A stretch of 64,000 bases of DNA from Mycobacterium sp. 852002-51163_SCH5372311 (GTDB lineage Bacteria; Actinomycetota; Actinomycetes; Mycobacteriales; Mycobacteriaceae), in the NCBI RefSeq assembly GCF_001667115.1, contig NZ_LZIJ01000124.1, positions 1-64,000 of the forward strand, in the 5' to 3' direction. Shown one piece after another: positions 34,885 to 43,621 of the stretch; position 1 is the first letter of the stretch, and every line of letters starts with the position of its first letter. A program made the position numbers and the translations under genes. Under the pieces are notes generated by a model. The model was not told the DNA's origin. It was given only the letters and a program-made list of their open reading frames with translations, and made no database searches.

Positions 34885-36117
34885 TCAACTGAGCCTGTTT
34901 CGCCGCACCTGGTTGAACGGCACGCCACGGTCAGCGGCGTATTCGCGGGGAAGGTTCAAGACCCGCTCGGCGATCACATTGCGCGCCATCTCGGTGGTAC
35001 CACCGCCGATGCCGGCGATCTGGCGTCCCAAATAGCGAGTGCCGACATCGAGTAGCCCCGCCTCATCGTCGACAACGGCCGCCGAGCCGGCAACCTCTAG
35101 CGCGGCATCGGTTTCGACGTTGTGGACCGCAGCCATATACAACCGGATTATTGATCCGGCAGCGGGTGGCAGTGCCCCACTCGCTACGGCGTGGAAAACA
35201 TGCTCGCTGAGCTGCCCGTGCACGGCGCGGTGGACCAGGGCCCGGCCGACCAGCTCCCGGACGTGTTCGCTTTCGCTCCGCTTCGCACTGCGGGCCACCG
35301 ACATGAGGTCGATCGAAACATCCTGCGCCTCAGCGATTCCGGGGCCGCTGGTGTACTCCGAGCCGTCGCCCATGGTGCGGCGCTCGTGGTACAGCTGCCG
35401 CGATGCGACCGCCCACCCTTTGCCCGGTTCCCCTACCACGGCGTCGTCACCGACGTCGACGTCGTCGAAAAACTCTTCGCAGAACTCAGTCGAGCCGTTG
35501 ACCTGCCGAATGCGATTGATCGTTATTCCGGGATGTCGGAGCGGCACAAGGAACATCGTCAGCCCGTCGTGTTTCGGGACTGCCCAGTCAGTGCGGGCCA
35601 GGCACAGGCCGTAGTCCGCGGCGAACGCCCAGGTGCTCCACGTCTTGGCGCCGTTGATGATCCAGCGTCCGTCTCGGCGGTCGGCGCGGGTGATGACGCC
35701 GGCGAGGTCCGAGCCTCCGCTGGGTTCCGACAACAGTTGCACCAGCACTTCGTCGCCGCGCAGCGCGGCCCTGATGTGACGCCGCTTCTGCTCTTCGCTG
35801 CCCATGTCGAGGATCGTCGCGCAGCAGATGGCGAACGACGGAACGTTGAGAATGAGCGGCGTCTCGTAGTCGAGAGATTCGGCGTCGAACGCCTTCTTGT
35901 ACTCGTAGCCCAACCCAAGCCCGCCGTACTCGCGGGGAAAGCAGATTCCGGCGAATCCTCCGTCCCAGAGGATTCGCTGGAGTTCCCGGGCGCGCACCCA
36001 GGTGTCTTCTCCGTCGCGCGTGCGAATCGCCGGATTGTCGGGATCCAGCCGCGGCAAATTCGCCGCCAGCCAGGACCTGGCGCGGCTACGGAATTCCTCG
36101 ACCCTCTCAACGGCCAC
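34885..36117 (-). CDS. Acyl-CoA dehydrogenase
   Basis: A 410-residue flavoenzyme: the N-terminal helical domain (WLAANLPRLDPDNP), FPREYGGLG, QLLSEPSGGSDLAG and IINGAKTWSTWAFAADYGL in the beta domain, and a C-terminal GTTEMARNVIAERVLNLPREY. The usual active-site glutamate of short-chain enzymes is not obvious, as in the FadE26/FadE34-like heterotetrameric dehydrogenases; no partner subunit is adjacent. GTG start. It is divergent from the epimerase gene over about 180 bases. Confidence 0.88.
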   Translation of the reverse strand: MAVERVEEFRSRARSWLAANLPRLDPDNPAIRTRDGEDTWVRARELQRILWDGGFAGICFPREYGGLGLGYEYKKAFDAESLDYETPLILNVPSFAICCATILDMGSEEQKRRHIRAALRGDEVLVQLLSEPSGGSDLAGVITRADRRDGRWIINGAKTWSTWAFAADYGLCLARTDWAVPKHDGLTMFLVPLRHPGITINRIRQVNGSTEFCEEFFDDVDVGDDAVVGEPGKGWAVASRQLYHERRTMGDGSEYTSGPGIAEAQDVSIDLMSVARSAKRSESEHVRELVGRALVHRAVHGQLSEHVFHAVASGALPPAAGSIIRLYMAAVHNVETDAALEVAGSAAVVDDEAGLLDVGTRYLGRQIAGIGGGTTEMARNVIAERVLNLPREYAADRGVPFNQVRRNRLS

Positions 36118-36297
36118 GGTGTCGGATTCGTATGCGCGTCATCGCTGATGACCTCCCGCCACGCCGTTGCTGGGCGATCGCCCAGCAGTGCTTTAAGCAC
36201 TGTACCGGACCGTGCCGCCGTGTCACCGCTACCTGTCGTCGCTGCCGCAGATGGTTTACAGTTTCTGCGTGAAATGTCACGCCTCCCCCGGTTCCGC

Positions 36298-37386
36298 ATG
36301 ACGGCCACCACGGTCCTGGTCACCGGGGCGTTCGGACAGATCGGCCGACGCTGCACCCAGATATTGCTGGACAGGGGACGTAGCGTCATCGCGATGGACC
36401 TGCGTACCGACGGCACGGCCGCGGTCGAGAAGAAGCTGTCCGCGCATCCTGGGCGCCTGATTCCGGCCTATATCGACCTGCGCGATCCGCAGGCAGTGCG
36501 TGAGCTGGTCCTGACCCATCAGCCCGCCGCCATCGTCCACCTTGCCGCGATCGTCTCGCCGCCGTCATACCGCAATCCCGCGCTGGCCCGAAGCGTCAAT
36601 GTGGGTGGGACCGAAAACCTCCTGGCAGCGGCCTCGTCGCTGCCCGCCGCGCCGCTGTTCGTGATGGCGTCCAGCGCCGCGGTGTACGGGTCGCGCAATC
36701 CCTACCGCTATCCGGAGCGGATCACGCCTGACACCCCCGTGGACCCCATCGATCAGTACGGAGAGGACAAAGTGCTGGCGGAGGCCGCGGTACGCGCAAG
36801 CGGTCTACCGTACGCGCTGCTGCGGCTGGGCGGGGTCATGTCGCCGGACGCCCACTTCGACGGCGATTATCTGCTGCTGGTGCGGGCTACGCCCGGTGAC
36901 AACCGCATGCACATGGTGGATTCGCGCGATGCCGCCCTGGCATTCGCCAATGCCGTCGACCGCGGCGCCAGCGTCGCCGGCAAGGTACTGCTCATCGGCG
37001 GCAACGAGTCGTACGTGAAGCTGTATCGCGACATCGAGGACGACATCATGGCCGCCGTCGGCGTGGGCCGCCTCGGTCCCTCGGCCAGCCTGCCAGGCGA
37101 CCCGACGGATGATCGTGGCTGGGCTTTCACCGGCTGGTTCGACACCACCGAATCGCAGGCGCTGCTCGAGTTCCAACAGCACGACTGGCAACAGTCCGTG
37201 GCCTGGCTGGCCGAATCGCAGGGCCGCCTGCGCGTGGTGTTGCGGTTGCTGGGCCCGATCTTGCGCCCCGCGATGCGTGCGGCCCTGAGAATGCAGCGCC
37301 GCGCCGAACGCCGCGGTCCGTATGCCGACCCGTGGAGGCTGATCGCCGACAAGTATGGCGCCGCAGCGCTGGCCGGCGCGGACTGA
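36298..37386 (+). CDS. NAD-dependent epimerase/dehydratase (extended SDR)
   Basis: A 362-residue extended SDR: TVLVTGAFGQIGRR (NAD loop), HLAAIVSPPSY, SSAAVYGSRNPY and the catalytic Y-x3-K as YGEDK. The C-terminal 80 residues are longer than in sugar epimerases and contain a hydrophobic stretch VVLRLLGPILRPAMRAAL, possibly a membrane-surface helix, as in 3-beta-HSD-like enzymes. Starts at 36274 and 36298 are both possible; neither has a Shine-Dalgarno. It is followed after 191 bases by a flavoprotein gene in the same direction. Confidence 0.85.
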   Translation: MTATTVLVTGAFGQIGRRCTQILLDRGRSVIAMDLRTDGTAAVEKKLSAHPGRLIPAYIDLRDPQAVRELVLTHQPAAIVHLAAIVSPPSYRNPALARSVNVGGTENLLAAASSLPAAPLFVMASSAAVYGSRNPYRYPERITPDTPVDPIDQYGEDKVLAEAAVRASGLPYALLRLGGVMSPDAHFDGDYLLLVRATPGDNRMHMVDSRDAALAFANAVDRGASVAGKVLLIGGNESYVKLYRDIEDDIMAAVGVGRLGPSASLPGDPTDDRGWAFTGWFDTTESQALLEFQQHDWQQSVAWLAESQGRLRVVLRLLGPILRPAMRAALRMQRRAERRGPYADPWRLIADKYGAAALAGAD

Positions 37387-37577
37387 CGCAATGTAGTCGA
37401 CCACACCCTCGGCCTGTAAGGCGTTGCCGGCAAACACATCTCCCAGCAACACTCGATGGCGAGACCGGCAAAACCCTGTGTACAAGCCGCCCCGGCCGCA
37501 GCATGTATTCGTATTCCACGCGGGCTACCGGCTACCCTGTGTCCTTACCAGATCGCACCGCATAGAAGGGGGCGCCT

Positions 37578-39002
37578 ATGACGGTGCCGGCGAAGAGCAT
37601 CGAGGCCGACTACCTGGTGATCGGTGCCGGAGCCATGGGAATGGCGTTCACGGACACGCTGGTCACCGAATCCGAGGCACGCGTGGTGATTGTCGACCGT
37701 TCCCACCAACCGGGCGGACACTGGAACGCCGCCTACCCGTTCGTGCGACTGCATCAACCGTCGGCCTATTACGGTGTCAATTCAAGGGCATTGGGCGACA
37801 ACAGGATCGACGCCGTCGGCTGGAACAAGGGGTTGGGCGAACTCGCCCCGGTCGGCGAGATATGCGCCTACTTCGACGCGGTCATGCAGCAGCAATTTCT
37901 TCCCACCGGCCGGGTTGAATACTTCCCGATGAGCCAGTACCTCGGCGACGGGCGGCTCCGGACGATGGCGGGTACCGAATATGTCGTCACAGTAGATAAG
38001 CGAGTCGTCGACGCGACCTACTTGCGCGCGATCGTGCCATCGATGCGACCCGCTCCCTATTCGGTCGCACCCGGCATCGACTGCGTTCCCCCTAACGACC
38101 TCCCGAAATACGCTCCCCGCGAGCGGTACGTGATCGTCGGCGCCGGCAAAACCGGCATGGATATTTGTCTGTGGCTACTGCGAAACGGCGTCAGTCCAGA
38201 CAAGCTGACCTGGATCATGCCTCGCGATTCCTGGATGATGGACCGGGCGACGCTGCAGCCGGGCCCGACGTTCATCAAGCAGTTCCGGGACAGCTACGGC
38301 GCGACTCTCGAAGCAATCGCGGCGGCGACGTCAACCGACGATCTATTCGATCGGCTGGAAAGCGCCGGAACTTTGTTGCGGCTCGACCCCTCGATACGGC
38401 CGACCATGTATCGGTGTGCGATCGTGTCTCGGCTGGAGTTCGAACAATTGCGCCGCATCAAGGACATCGTCAGGATGGGCCACGTCCAACACATCGAGCC
38501 CACCGCGATCGTCCTGGACGGCGGATCGATCACGTCGTCCCCGTCGGCCCTGTATATCGATTGCACAGCCGACGGGGCGCCGCAGCGTCCGGCTAAGCCG
38601 GTTTTCGACGGCGACCACCTCACCCTGCAGGCGGTGCGGGGTTGCCAGCAGGTGTTCAGCGCCGCGTTCATCGCCCACGTCGAAACGGCCTACCACACTG
38701 ACGAGCTGAAAAACGAACTCTGCACCCCGATTCCGCACCCGGATCGCGACCTGGACTGGATGCGGCTGACCCACTCCGATCTGCGCAACCAGCGTCGCTG
38801 GCTGGACGACGAAGAACTGACCGACTGGCTCAGCACGGCACGCCTGAACCTGCTCGCCGAACTGCTCCCGCCGCTGTCGGACAAGCCGCGGGTGCGGGCG
38901 CGCGTGGTGTCGATGTTCCAGGCGAAACTCGATACCGCCATGGAGCAACTGGAAAAGCTGCTGAGCGAGCACAGTCTCGAAATCACAGATGAGCAACGCT
39001 AG
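37578..39002 (+). CDS. FAD/NAD(P)-binding oxidoreductase (flavin monooxygenase-like)
   Basis: A 474-residue protein with an FAD loop VIGAGAMGMAF (about 15-25) and a second dinucleotide motif VIVGAGKTGMDICLWLL (about 185-200), the two-site layout of flavin monooxygenases. RSHQPGGHWNAAYPFVRLHQPSAYYG resembles the FAD-contact loop of FMO-like enzymes. The substrate is unknown. ATG after AGAAGGGGG. It is followed by a thioesterase gene after 10 bases, so it is co-transcribed with it. Confidence 0.86.
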   Translation: MTVPAKSIEADYLVIGAGAMGMAFTDTLVTESEARVVIVDRSHQPGGHWNAAYPFVRLHQPSAYYGVNSRALGDNRIDAVGWNKGLGELAPVGEICAYFDAVMQQQFLPTGRVEYFPMSQYLGDGRLRTMAGTEYVVTVDKRVVDATYLRAIVPSMRPAPYSVAPGIDCVPPNDLPKYAPRERYVIVGAGKTGMDICLWLLRNGVSPDKLTWIMPRDSWMMDRATLQPGPTFIKQFRDSYGATLEAIAAATSTDDLFDRLESAGTLLRLDPSIRPTMYRCAIVSRLEFEQLRRIKDIVRMGHVQHIEPTAIVLDGGSITSSPSALYIDCTADGAPQRPAKPVFDGDHLTLQAVRGCQQVFSAAFIAHVETAYHTDELKNELCTPIPHPDRDLDWMRLTHSDLRNQRRWLDDEELTDWLSTARLNLLAELLPPLSDKPRVRARVVSMFQAKLDTAMEQLEKLLSEHSLEITDEQR

Positions 39003-39012
39003 AGGAGCGACC

Positions 39013-39786
39013 GTGTCCGAAATCCCCGAGCCGGACATGCCACTCGTCGGACTGCCCAACTCGGGGTACGTCTACGAAACCGGTTGGCGACTGGCCACAA
39101 CGGATATCGACGAACGCAAACGCTTGCGCCTCGACGGCGTGGCGCGCTACATCCAGGAAGTCGGCGCCGAACACCTCGCCGATGCCAAACTGGCCGACGT
39201 CCATCCGCACTGGATCGTCCTGCGAACTGTCATCGACGTCGTGCAACCCATCGAAATTCCGAATGACATCACCTTCCGCCGTTGGTGTGCAGCGCTTTCC
39301 ACGCGCTGGTGCAACATGCGCGTTCAGCTGCAGGGTTCCGACGGCGGACGAATAGAGACCGAGGGTTTCTGGATCTGCATGAACAAAGACACCCTGACCC
39401 CCTCGCGTCTTTCCGAGGATTGCATCGCGCGTTTCGGTAGCACCACCGACAACCACCGGCTCAGGTGGCGTCCGTGGCTCACCGAGCCGGTCGGTATGGG
39501 CTGCGATGGCAAAGACGGCACCGTTACGCCATTTCCGCTGCGTCGCACCGACATTGACCATTTCGAACACGTCAACAACACCATCTACTGGCATGGCGTG
39601 CACGAGATCCTCGGCCAGGCAACGGAACTGGAAAACGTGCCGTATCGCGCCGTGCTCGAATACCGCAGCCCGATCAAACTAGGCGAGTCGGTGACCATCC
39701 ATTCCGAGCGTCACCGCGACACCCTGCGCATGCACTTCACGGTCGGCGACGACGTACGCGCCGCCGCGCTGGTGCGTAAATTTTAG
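39013..39786 (+). CDS. Acyl-ACP thioesterase family protein, Rv2001-like
   Basis: A 257-residue double-hotdog protein: WRLATTDIDERKRLRLDGVARYIQEVG, HPHWIVLRTVIDV, FRRWCAALSTRWC, and a second hotdog with RRTDIDHFEHVNNTIYW, where Asn/His/Cys-type catalytic residues of FatA/FatB enzymes are expected (DHFEHVNN). It would release a fatty acyl chain from ACP or CoA. M. tuberculosis Rv2001 is similar. GTG with AGAGGAG 5 bases upstream is preferred over an ATG that overlaps the previous gene. Its stop overlaps the convergent diiron gene by 4 bases. Confidence 0.86.
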   Translation: MSEIPEPDMPLVGLPNSGYVYETGWRLATTDIDERKRLRLDGVARYIQEVGAEHLADAKLADVHPHWIVLRTVIDVVQPIEIPNDITFRRWCAALSTRWCNMRVQLQGSDGGRIETEGFWICMNKDTLTPSRLSEDCIARFGSTTDNHRLRWRPWLTEPVGMGCDGKDGTVTPFPLRRTDIDHFEHVNNTIYWHGVHEILGQATELENVPYRAVLEYRSPIKLGESVTIHSERHRDTLRMHFTVGDDVRAAALVRKF

Positions 39787-40607
39787 GGATAGGCCGCAAC
39801 GCAGGCGTCATTGGACAGACCCGACGCGAGCTCCTCGATGTCGAACGGCCGGCCCAGCCGCGCCCGCAGTTTGGCCGGATCAATGAGCAGGCTGATCTCG
39901 GCAGTTTGGCGAGCAAACAGGCGTCCGATGAACGGGTAGAGCCGGCGCATCAATGCCCGTTCCGCGGCAGTGCAACGCGCCGCGCAGTAGCCGACGTGGC
40001 CGATCTCGTCGGTGAGGATGTCGTTGTAGAGCCGCTCGATCCGGGCGGCGACATCCGGTTCGTCGGCGAACAACTCGGCGCCGATACGTCGCAGCTCGTC
40101 GAACATCACGCAGCCGGCCATTTCCGCGGCGCCCACGACGGCGAAGCTTAAGCGTTCGGGCAGAAAGACATTGAGCTTGACGAACTGACGCATGATCAGC
40201 GGCGGCGGGTTCACGTGGAATGGCAGACCGAAGATGTCCAGCACGTAGGCGAGCAGACGGGTGTGATAGTGCTCCTCGAGTTCCATGTACACCCGCTCCG
40301 GTAGGGTGTCGTCACCACTGTTGCGCCCATAGGTCTCCCCCAACCCCACACCGAACCTTTCCGCCTGGTTCAGCTTCGCGGTGGCCAACAGGAACAGCAT
40401 GTCCCGGCCGACACCCGGTTCGGGCCGGCGACGAGAAAGATTGCGCGCGAACACTTCTCGATCGATGCGACGCGCCGAGCGGACCGGGTCGGCTTCGAGC
40501 GCGGCGAAGAATTCCTCGCGGTTGGCCAGGCGGCGATTCAGCAGATCCGCCTCGCCGTCGCGGCGCGCCAGGTAAACGCGGTAACCGTCAATGCCCATAG
40601 CGCTCAT
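39783..40607 (-). CDS. Ferritin-like diiron-type protein
   Basis: A 274-residue helical protein. Possible iron ligands are ELEEHYH (ExxH, about residue 109), AEMAGCVMFDELR and DEIGHVGY (DExxH, about residue 206), the E-x-x-H layout of diiron oxygenases such as AurF-like or ferritin-like enzymes. The substrate is unknown. Its ATG overlaps the stop of the TetR gene (ATGA), so it is the immediate partner of that regulator. It converges with the thioesterase gene, which may be part of the same pathway on the opposite strand. Confidence 0.8.
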   Translation of the reverse strand: MSAMGIDGYRVYLARRDGEADLLNRRLANREEFFAALEADPVRSARRIDREVFARNLSRRRPEPGVGRDMLFLLATAKLNQAERFGVGLGETYGRNSGDDTLPERVYMELEEHYHTRLLAYVLDIFGLPFHVNPPPLIMRQFVKLNVFLPERLSFAVVGAAEMAGCVMFDELRRIGAELFADEPDVAARIERLYNDILTDEIGHVGYCAARCTAAERALMRRLYPFIGRLFARQTAEISLLIDPAKLRARLGRPFDIEELASGLSNDACVAAYP

Positions 40608-41230
40608 CGCTTCTCCATTCCTTTGATTACGGTCGTCACATAGCGATCCAGCAGCGCGGTTCGCGCCCGGGACGCTGATATGCCGGTGGCCAGCAACGCG
40701 AATAGGCCGGTCAGGAAAATCACGCCGAGCTCACCTGCATCGGCATCCTGCGGTACCCGTCCCGCAGCCTGTGCCTGGCCGATTACGCGGATGACGAACT
40801 CGGCCAGGGGGTGCTCCCCTAGTTGATCTTCGACGGGCCGCGCGGGCGAGAAGTGCAGGCCCAGCATGTCTCGGAAAACCAAGGGCCCCAACCGTCGCTC
40901 CGCGGCGACGACCTGGCGCACCAGCAGCTTCAACACCGACATCAGATCGGGATTTTCGGTTGGCGAGTTGAGTTTCGACACGATCTTGAACTCTTCAGCC
41001 CGCTCCAGTTCGACCAGCACGTGCTCTTTGGTCGGGAAGTGGAAGTAGACGGTACCGCGTGACACTCCCGCCGCCGAGGCGATCGCCGCGACGTCCGCAC
41101 CGGACAAGCCAGATTTCCCGATCTCTGCCAGCGCTGCCTCGAACACCCGCGCCCGAGTCTGCAGCCGCTGTGCATCCCGCGCCCGCATAACCGGCGAAGC
41201 GGATTGTGCAGCGGAGGTCGTCGTGGCCAT
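40604..41230 (-). CDS. TetR-family transcriptional regulator
   Basis: A 208-residue TetR: RLQTRARVFEAALAEIGKSG, DVAAIASAAGVSRGTVYFHFPTKEHVLVEL (helix-turn-helix), then a ligand domain with RLGPLVFRDMLGLHF. ATG start. It overlaps the diiron gene by ATGA, and a near-perfect 20-base palindrome lies 18 bases before its start, so it almost certainly autoregulates and represses the diiron gene. Confidence 0.9.
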   Translation of the reverse strand: MATTTSAAQSASPVMRARDAQRLQTRARVFEAALAEIGKSGLSGADVAAIASAAGVSRGTVYFHFPTKEHVLVELERAEEFKIVSKLNSPTENPDLMSVLKLLVRQVVAAERRLGPLVFRDMLGLHFSPARPVEDQLGEHPLAEFVIRVIGQAQAAGRVPQDADAGELGVIFLTGLFALLATGISASRARTALLDRYVTTVIKGMEKR

Positions 41231-41248
41231 GGTTGCACTCTACGAATT

Positions 41249-41268
41249 TCATTGCCAGCTGTCAATGA
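41249..41268. promoter_or_regulatory. TetR operator upstream of the tetR-diiron operon
   Basis: TCATTGCCAGCTGTCAATGA is a 20-base inverted repeat with one mismatched pair, placed 18-38 bases before the TetR start. Its position overlaps the expected promoter. Confidence 0.7.
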
Positions 41269-41380
41269 CGACCGTCAGCGAATGTTTTGGCGCGGCAATG
41301 AGGCGTTGCGCGCCTGTGCCCCACTGCGGACGAACGGGTACCGTGACGCTCGTGCACCGCGTTGACCCCCCGGCGATGTG

Positions 41381-42694
41381 ATGGACCGCGTGAGCACTGC
41401 TCGGCCGGTCCGCGACCTCGCTGTCGACTACTACCGGGTATCTGGCGTCATCCTTATCGTGTTGGGTCACTGGCTGGCCGGGTCGGTGACTTATCAGGAC
41501 GGACAATTCGGCCGCCAGAACCCTCTTGTGGATCAGCCCTGGACGCAATGGCTGACGTGGCCCTTCCAGGCGGTCCCGGTGTTCTTTCTGGTGGCTGGTT
41601 ACGCCGGTGCGGTGTCGTGGACGCATCGCAGCGGCGAGGGCATGAAGCGCCCGGTGTGGCTTCGGCACCGGCTGGCCCGAGTGCTGGGGCCGACCGCGGT
41701 GTACGTCGGGATGGTGTCGGCGATCGTGGAGGTCGCCGACGTCGTTGGCGTGGACGGTTCCACGCTGTCATATGCCGGGTGGGCAGTCGCGATGCACCTG
41801 TGGTTCCTTGCGGTCTATTTGATTGTGGTGTCGCTGACGCCCGTTGCCGTTGCGGCACATCGCCGTTGGGGATTGTGGGTGCCGACGGCACTGGCGGTGG
41901 GGGTCGCGGTGGTGGACGCGGCGTCGGTGGGCGCCCATGTGCCCTACATCGGCTGGCTGAACTACCTCCTGTGCTGGGGCGCCCTCTACCAACTCGGAAT
42001 CGCTTGGCACGAAGGGCTATTGGCCGGCCGCAGAGCCGTGTTACTCGCTGTCGGGTCGGCGTTCGCGCTGGCGCTGCTGATCGGGCTCGGGCCGTACCCG
42101 GTCAGCATGATCGGCGTTCCCGGTCAACCCGTGCAAAACGGCGAGCCGCCCTCGGCGGCGATGCTGGCGTTCGCGTGCGCACAAGCCGGAATCGCGATAA
42201 TGCTTGCGCCCGCGCTCAACCGCGCCCTGCGTCCCGCCCGTGTGCGGCGGGTGTTGTCCGTGGCCAACAACAACATCATGGCCCTGTATCTGTGGCACAT
42301 GATTCCCGTTGTCATTGTGGCGGTTGTCGCCTACCCGGCCGGACTGTTGCCACAACCGGCCGAGGGAACCGCCCAGTGGTGGCTGGCGCGGCTGGGGTGG
42401 GTGATGATTCTCAGCTTCGTGACGGCAATCGAACTGGTGCTGTTGTGGTGGGGCCGAGGCTTTTTCGCGGCTCCCCTGCGCATGTTCGGTGTGCCGATCA
42501 CGCAACGCTGGGCTGAACCGGTCACCCTGGCCGGTGCCGCGACCGCGGCGTATGGGCTGGCGTTCTTCGCGGCCAAAGGTTTTGCCCCCGATGGCCACTT
42601 TTCGTGGGTGACCGCGCTGCTCTTCGCTTGCGGTGTACTGCTGGCGGCATTGCGCCCGAAGGTTCAGGCGCCGCGCCCGGCAGGTCGGTGTTGA
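41381..42694 (+). CDS. Acyltransferase 3 family membrane protein
   Basis: A 437-residue integral membrane protein with about ten helices. The N-terminal motif RDLAVDYYRVSGVILIVLGHW contains the conserved helix-1 His seen in the OafA/NodX family, and VPVFFLVAGYAG follows. It likely transfers an acyl group to a sugar or lipid headgroup at the cell surface. ATG chosen; a GTG lies one codon upstream. No sugar-biosynthesis gene is adjacent. The tail after the last helix is short and basic. The TetR to its left is divergent. Confidence 0.87.
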   Translation: MDRVSTARPVRDLAVDYYRVSGVILIVLGHWLAGSVTYQDGQFGRQNPLVDQPWTQWLTWPFQAVPVFFLVAGYAGAVSWTHRSGEGMKRPVWLRHRLARVLGPTAVYVGMVSAIVEVADVVGVDGSTLSYAGWAVAMHLWFLAVYLIVVSLTPVAVAAHRRWGLWVPTALAVGVAVVDAASVGAHVPYIGWLNYLLCWGALYQLGIAWHEGLLAGRRAVLLAVGSAFALALLIGLGPYPVSMIGVPGQPVQNGEPPSAAMLAFACAQAGIAIMLAPALNRALRPARVRRVLSVANNNIMALYLWHMIPVVIVAVVAYPAGLLPQPAEGTAQWWLARLGWVMILSFVTAIELVLLWWGRGFFAAPLRMFGVPITQRWAEPVTLAGAATAAYGLAFFAAKGFAPDGHFSWVTALLFACGVLLAALRPKVQAPRPAGRC

Positions 42695-42730
42695 CGTATC
42701 GACCATGTGGCCGTCGCGCCGGGTTTCCAT

Positions 42731-42783
42731 GTGAGTCTTGGGCTCTGGGCGTGAATCCTGGGCTTTGGGCGTGCAAGCTGGGC
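42731..42783. repeat. Degenerate 20-base tandem repeat downstream of the acyltransferase gene
   Basis: Two full units, GTGAGTCTTGGGCTCTGGGC and GTGAATCCTGGGCTTTGGGC, are followed by a partial GTGCAAGCTGGGC. They lie between two genes that converge (acyltransferase and TetR). I recall similar GTGAATC-TGGGC-type intergenic repeats in other mycobacteria, but this needs a search. Confidence 0.6.
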
Positions 42784-42848
42784 GGAAGTTCGCGAAGGAT
42801 TCGCGCCCCACAGTCACACGGAACGCCCTCAGTACACAATCGAAACCG

Positions 42849-43496
42849 TCAATAGGAGCCGAGGTCCGGCAGTGGCCGTTGGCAGACGGCATGCGCCTCG
42901 TCGGCACTGAGCCCGAACAAGCGCAACACGTTTTCGGTCATCGCGTCGGCCGCCGACGCGGCCTCACGATCGGGATCTTCCCGCAGCAGCACACCGAGCC
43001 CTAACAACGCGCCACCAGCGGTGGCCAATGCCAATTGCGGGTCTGCGATCCGAAACCGCCCGGCCGCGGCGGCAGCCTCGATGTCCCGCAAGGCACGGGG
43101 GGCCAGACCACGATCCGACGACAGCAACGCCGGTCCGTTGGCCAGCAAGATTTCGCTCTCCCGCGGACGCTCGCGTAAAAGCCGCCCCGTCAACCGGAAA
43201 CTGGTGGCAAACGTTTCAGCAGGGTCTTCGATCGACGCGGTGAGCTCGTCGAGCAGCGTACCGTGCGCGTCCAGCACATCTGCCACAGCCGCCTCGAACA
43301 ACTGCTCCTTGCTCTCGAAGTGGTTGTAGAAGGAGCCCATCCCCACATCGGCGGCCCGGGTGATCTCGAGGACAGGGACATTCGTTTTGCCTTCGGCGAT
43401 CAACTGTTGGGCAGCCTTGACCAGCGCCGACCGGGTGCGCTGTTTCCGGCGCTCCAGCCGGTTGGGCGGCGCTGACTCGTATGACCTGGCGCTCAT
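42849..43496 (-). CDS. TetR-family regulator of the ring-cleavage operon
   Basis: A 215-residue TetR: NRLERRKQRTRSALVKAAQQLIAEG, PVLEITRAADVGMGSFYNHFESKEQLF (helix-turn-helix), then a ligand domain. The start is the ATG with GGAGG 5 bases upstream. It is divergent from the extradiol-dioxygenase operon with 125 bases between starts; two matching palindromes in that gap are the likely binding sites. The ligand is probably an aromatic intermediate of the pathway. Confidence 0.9.
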   Translation of the reverse strand: MSARSYESAPPNRLERRKQRTRSALVKAAQQLIAEGKTNVPVLEITRAADVGMGSFYNHFESKEQLFEAAVADVLDAHGTLLDELTASIEDPAETFATSFRLTGRLLRERPRESEILLANGPALLSSDRGLAPRALRDIEAAAAAGRFRIADPQLALATAGGALLGLGVLLREDPDREAASAADAMTENVLRLFGLSADEAHAVCQRPLPDLGSY

Positions 43497-43539
43497 CGTG
43501 GCCTCCATTCCACAACCAGATCTTGGTATTATGCCTCAC

Positions 43540-43559
43540 TTCTGAGGAATTCGTCAGAA
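43540..43559. promoter_or_regulatory. Operator 1 of the ring-cleavage operon
   Basis: TTCTGAGGAATTCGTCAGAA is a 20-base inverted repeat with a single mismatched pair. Its core TGASGAATTCGTCA matches operator 2, 44 bases away (centre to centre). Confidence 0.72.
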
Positions 43560-43586
43560 TCTATTGACTGAGCGTGGCCGCGTATG

Positions 43587-43600
43587 TGACGATTTCGTCA
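43587..43600. promoter_or_regulatory. Operator 2 of the ring-cleavage operon
   Basis: TGACGATTTCGTCA repeats the core of operator 1. It lies 22 bases before the extradiol-dioxygenase start, where a bound repressor would block initiation. Confidence 0.7.
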
Positions 43601-43621
43601 GTTAGCGTGATCGGAGAAGCG

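Noticed and set aside
35191..36297. Long plus-strand extension upstream of the epimerase
   Set aside because: It is antisense to the acyl-CoA dehydrogenase gene. The epimerase NAD loop begins only after 36298, so the extension is not coding.
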